Origin: Prorocentrum cordatum
Lineage: Eukaryota > Sar > Dinophyceae > Prorocentrales > Prorocentraceae
Direction: 5' to 3'
Assembly (NCBI GenBank): GCA_963575745.1
Contig: CAUYUJ010011525.1
Location: forward strand, 396,501 to 460,500
Length of the DNA: 64,000 nucleotides
In this document: in pieces, positions 61,780 to 64,000 of the stretch
Numbering within the stretch: the stretch's first letter is position 1
Layout of the letters: each line of letters opens with the position of its first letter
Notes under the pieces: model-generated
Databases searched by the model: none
Told to the model about the DNA's origin: nothing
Seen by the model: only the letters and a program-made list of their open reading frames with translations
Translations under genes and position numbers: made by a program

Positions 61780-63990
61780 ATGGCGTCTTCGCAGACGCCA
61801 GGGGCTTCCAGTATGACGGGTACTGGTACCACAACTTCGGGATTCGAGGAGTGCAGTACGTCCGTGGCGACATCTACTGCGTCTCCGCCTGCAGCCACCA
61901 CTTCGACGTCGACAGCGGCTACGAGTGATGCTGCTCGTTCATCTTTCCTCTTTTTTGCGAACGTGAGTTGCATGGGCGATAAGGCTTGGGGGCACATCCG
62001 TCTCTTGCAGCGCTCGTCGTATGATTATATGTCACTTTGTGAGACACACACTTTGCCAGCAGCAGTTGTAGGTCGGAAGAAGAAGGCCAAACAATGCTCG
62101 CTCAAGCTTCTAGTCAACCCAGCTAGGCCAAAGGCCAAGCTCAATCAGCAGAGCTGCGAAGGAGGGGAATTCTTCTATGCTAAGAATCATTTGCCTGTTC
62201 AGGTGTTGGACGCTGCGAAGTCAGCGCGCGGATTGCGAGCAGATCGCGGTTCGGCTTTTGACGGGTTTCTTCCAGTGGTCCTGCACCTAAAAGGGTTCCC
62301 CCTGGTCTATATCGTGTTCTACGGACACTCGTCTATAGGTTTTCGGGATCAGAATGTTTCACGGTTTCGTAAGCTTGCCAGTCTAGCCGCCAGTCTGCAA
62401 TTGCCCTGGGTCATTGCAGCAGATTGGAATTTTAGCCCCAGCGCCCTGGTAAAAACTGGCTTTCTGGAGCGCACTGGGGGTCAGACTTTGTGTAGCAATG
62501 CCGATTTCACGTGCACTCCCGGGGGAGATCAGAAGCCATCTCACCTCGACTATCTGGTGGTTTGTCCTTCAGCTAGGGCGTACATTCGGGCTGTTACTAC
62601 TGTTTGTGCCGTCCCATGGAAACCACACATCGGATTGTGCATCGAGTTGGTGTCGACTGGCAGTCAGCTTTTCACTCGCTTTCTCGAGCTCCCCCCGAGG
62701 CTTCCCCGAGCCCCCAGGCCGTCGAAGCAGGCGGTCGAGGGGCCCAAGTCCAGTGTAAATAAAGTCAAGAGGGATCTCGCTAGGCAGGCTGCCCGTGAGA
62801 AGAGGCACGCGAAAATTCGAGAATGGTTTGGAGAGAGTTTAGAGTCCCGTCGGCAGGAAGGTGATGAGAGCCAGGAGGGCACAGACGACGAGACCGACAA
62901 GGCCTCGGAGGCCTCCAGCCACCACCGCGCCGCCGATTGGGACAACATCTCCGAGTACGACCCGTGGGCTGACGAAAGCAACTACACTACTGTTGCGCCG
63001 CCCGCGGCCCCGCCTGCTCCTGTCTTGCACGCCTCTCTCACAGTCGAGTCTCACACAGCCGCACCTCAGCCTCAGGAGACCGAGCGCCCCCCGAGCACAG
63101 CACCCAGCCCTACAGATGGAGAGGTCCACGGGTCTCACGCCTCGGAGGTGTTGTCTCAATCGGTGAGCTCAGGGTCCCCCGTAGAGTTTTCAGTCAGCGG
63201 TGAAACTTGGGTGCAAGCGAGGAAAAACGTCGGGTTCGTCCCGAGCGCTGCCTGCCTGCCTGCTGATGCTGTTGCCGGCTCCGTAGCTTTTTGGCTCGCG
63301 TCCCAGGACTCGGCAGCCCCACACATCAGTGCACTTTATTGTAGCTGGGTCCGCACGGTGGAAGAGGCAGTCCACGCCCACCACCAGCGGGCCACTCCAT
63401 CCTTGTCGCGAGGGCAGGCGGCGAGTTTTCGCATCGGCACGGTGCAGCAGTCGACGGCTCAGAGGCTGGAACCACTGCACGACAAGGTCTGTGGCTGGTG
63501 GACACGGCTAGCTACCGCACTTTCGGCTCTGCTCCAACATCGCCGTCGAGACAACGGTTGCAAGCAGCAGGGCATCCTCATTCAGGCTATCGGCGCGCTC
63601 CAAAGGGCCATACCTGAGGAGGCGCATCGAGTGCTTCGGAGGCGGGACCCCCACACCTGGTCACAGTGGAAGCTGTTCCTGCAAGTGGTGGCGTCAGGCG
63701 ATCCCTCCGAGGCAGACTTATCGAGTGGTTGCGATTTCGCCAACAAGCTTGCCAAGCGAAGTCAGCAACGAGCAATACATCGATCTATTTCTTCCTTCCG
63801 TGACTGGGCCGAGCCGGCACCAGCCGTCAGCGCCCTGCACAAGGCTATAAGGTCCTCGCCTCTAGCTCCCGATTCAGTCGAAGTTGGTAATCGAACACTC
63901 ATCCATCCGAGAGACGTGCTTGATTATAAAACCCAGCAGTGGCGCGAGTTGCGGGCCCCACAGGGGGGGGGACCACGAGCAGCTGCTTGA
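61780..63990 (+). CDS. LINE ORF2, endonuclease domain and linker (3' part outside window)
   Basis: The N-terminal part is an endonuclease/exonuclease/phosphatase-fold domain that would nick target DNA for target-primed reverse transcription. Seen in order: a Ser/Thr/Ala-rich leader (1-60); SLCETHT with the catalytic Glu88; VFYGHSSIG (179-187); VIAADWNF with Asp215 and Asn217; PSHLDYLV with Asp257; and WKPHIGLCIEL with the terminal His283. All the usual catalytic positions are present, so the domain looks intact. Residues 300-480 are a low-complexity acidic/Pro linker. Residues about 540-730 are an ordinary globular segment ending DYKTQQWRELRAP. The frame stops at 63990, just after a nine-G run (63963-63971). 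One G fewer would leave the frame open to the window end, so the stop is probably an indel or sequencing error. No reverse transcriptase motif is reached. Confidence 0.75.
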   Translation: MASSQTPGASSMTGTGTTTSGFEECSTSVATSTASPPAATTSTSTAATSDAARSSFLFFANVSCMGDKAWGHIRLLQRSSYDYMSLCETHTLPAAVVGRKKKAKQCSLKLLVNPARPKAKLNQQSCEGGEFFYAKNHLPVQVLDAAKSARGLRADRGSAFDGFLPVVLHLKGFPLVYIVFYGHSSIGFRDQNVSRFRKLASLAASLQLPWVIAADWNFSPSALVKTGFLERTGGQTLCSNADFTCTPGGDQKPSHLDYLVVCPSARAYIRAVTTVCAVPWKPHIGLCIELVSTGSQLFTRFLELPPRLPRAPRPSKQAVEGPKSSVNKVKRDLARQAAREKRHAKIREWFGESLESRRQEGDESQEGTDDETDKASEASSHHRAADWDNISEYDPWADESNYTTVAPPAAPPAPVLHASLTVESHTAAPQPQETERPPSTAPSPTDGEVHGSHASEVLSQSVSSGSPVEFSVSGETWVQARKNVGFVPSAACLPADAVAGSVAFWLASQDSAAPHISALYCSWVRTVEEAVHAHHQRATPSLSRGQAASFRIGTVQQSTAQRLEPLHDKVCGWWTRLATALSALLQHRRRDNGCKQQGILIQAIGALQRAIPEEAHRVLRRRDPHTWSQWKLFLQVVASGDPSEADLSSGCDFANKLAKRSQQRAIHRSISSFRDWAEPAPAVSALHKAIRSSPLAPDSVEVGNRTLIHPRDVLDYKTQQWRELRAPQGGGPRAAA

Positions 63991-64000
63991 CCTCTTTGGA

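Larger units (their letters stand above)
60486..64000 (+). mobile_element. LINE-like non-LTR retrotransposon (5' part, cut by window end)
   Basis: Two ORFs in the order expected of a two-ORF LINE: a zinc-finger/coiled-coil ORF1 (60649-61758) and an ORF2 with an apurinic-type endonuclease domain (61780 onward). Reverse transcriptase would follow beyond the window. The 5' boundary is uncertain. It may lie at the end of the CTC tract near 60486 or further upstream. Codons end mostly in G or C. Confidence 0.7.

Overview
The window looks like nuclear DNA from a large, GC-rich, repeat-dominated protist genome, most plausibly a dinoflagellate. The signs are very low gene density, trinucleotide tracts (GAG/CTC, GAC/GTC) between most blocks, many kinds of minisatellite, and a non-LTR (LINE-like) retrotransposon with a zinc-finger ORF1. 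No dinoflagellate spliced-leader sequence, rRNA or confident tRNA was found, so the assignment is inference. Nearly all long open frames are shadows of repeats: the 10-, 12-, 16-, 18- and 24-bp satellites stay open in several frames at once. Many repeat boundaries below are good only to about 10-50 bp because they were read by eye.

The dominant structure, and the best candidate for something undescribed, is a family of composite elements lying in one orientation. Each starts with a conserved ~75-100 bp head (module J) and ends with a conserved ~200 bp tail (module K). Between them is variable minisatellite cargo. Copies lie at about 3300-3975 (head missing), 4719-6281, 7080-9145, 9146-13067, 18866-21240, 26671-27757 and 35240-36755. 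Two copies share a 24-bp plus 16-bp cargo. Three carry ~430-545 bp higher-order repeats built of ~18-bp units. The B, C and D minisatellites look like diverged relatives, and C also resembles a stretch inside K.

A second composite family (RX) has a GAG head, a ~300 bp core, an array of ~90-bp units and a tail ending in CGCCTGGCCCGCCC. It occurs in both orientations at 2310-3185, 24830-25610, 27835-28700 and 44050-44760, with isolated arrays at 1690-2300, 13069-13450 and 49600-50020. Three foldback or terminal-inverted-repeat elements are also present: a ~2 kb palindrome at 14105-16160, a ~1.57 kb TIR element at 23160-24730 holding a ~40-bp array, and a ~1.76 kb nested inverted repeat at 55706-57466 built from AGCCCTATAG and CCCGGGTGCC satellites.

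Protein-coding content is scarce. The only convincing intact genes are the two ORFs of a LINE at the right end: ORF1 at 60649-61758 and the endonuclease ORF2 at 61780-63990, which then runs off the window. They share a frame and are separated by one TGA followed by CTAG, a context known elsewhere for stop-codon readthrough. Decayed coding regions, mostly on the minus strand, lie at 18408-18680 and 47915-48214 (both RNase H-like), 30055-33660, 33841-34445, 50371-51800 (hydrophobic, with 33-codon repeats) and 53090-53910, and possibly 21246-22252 and 22319-22981. The remaining intervals hold simple-sequence tracts or nothing recognisable.
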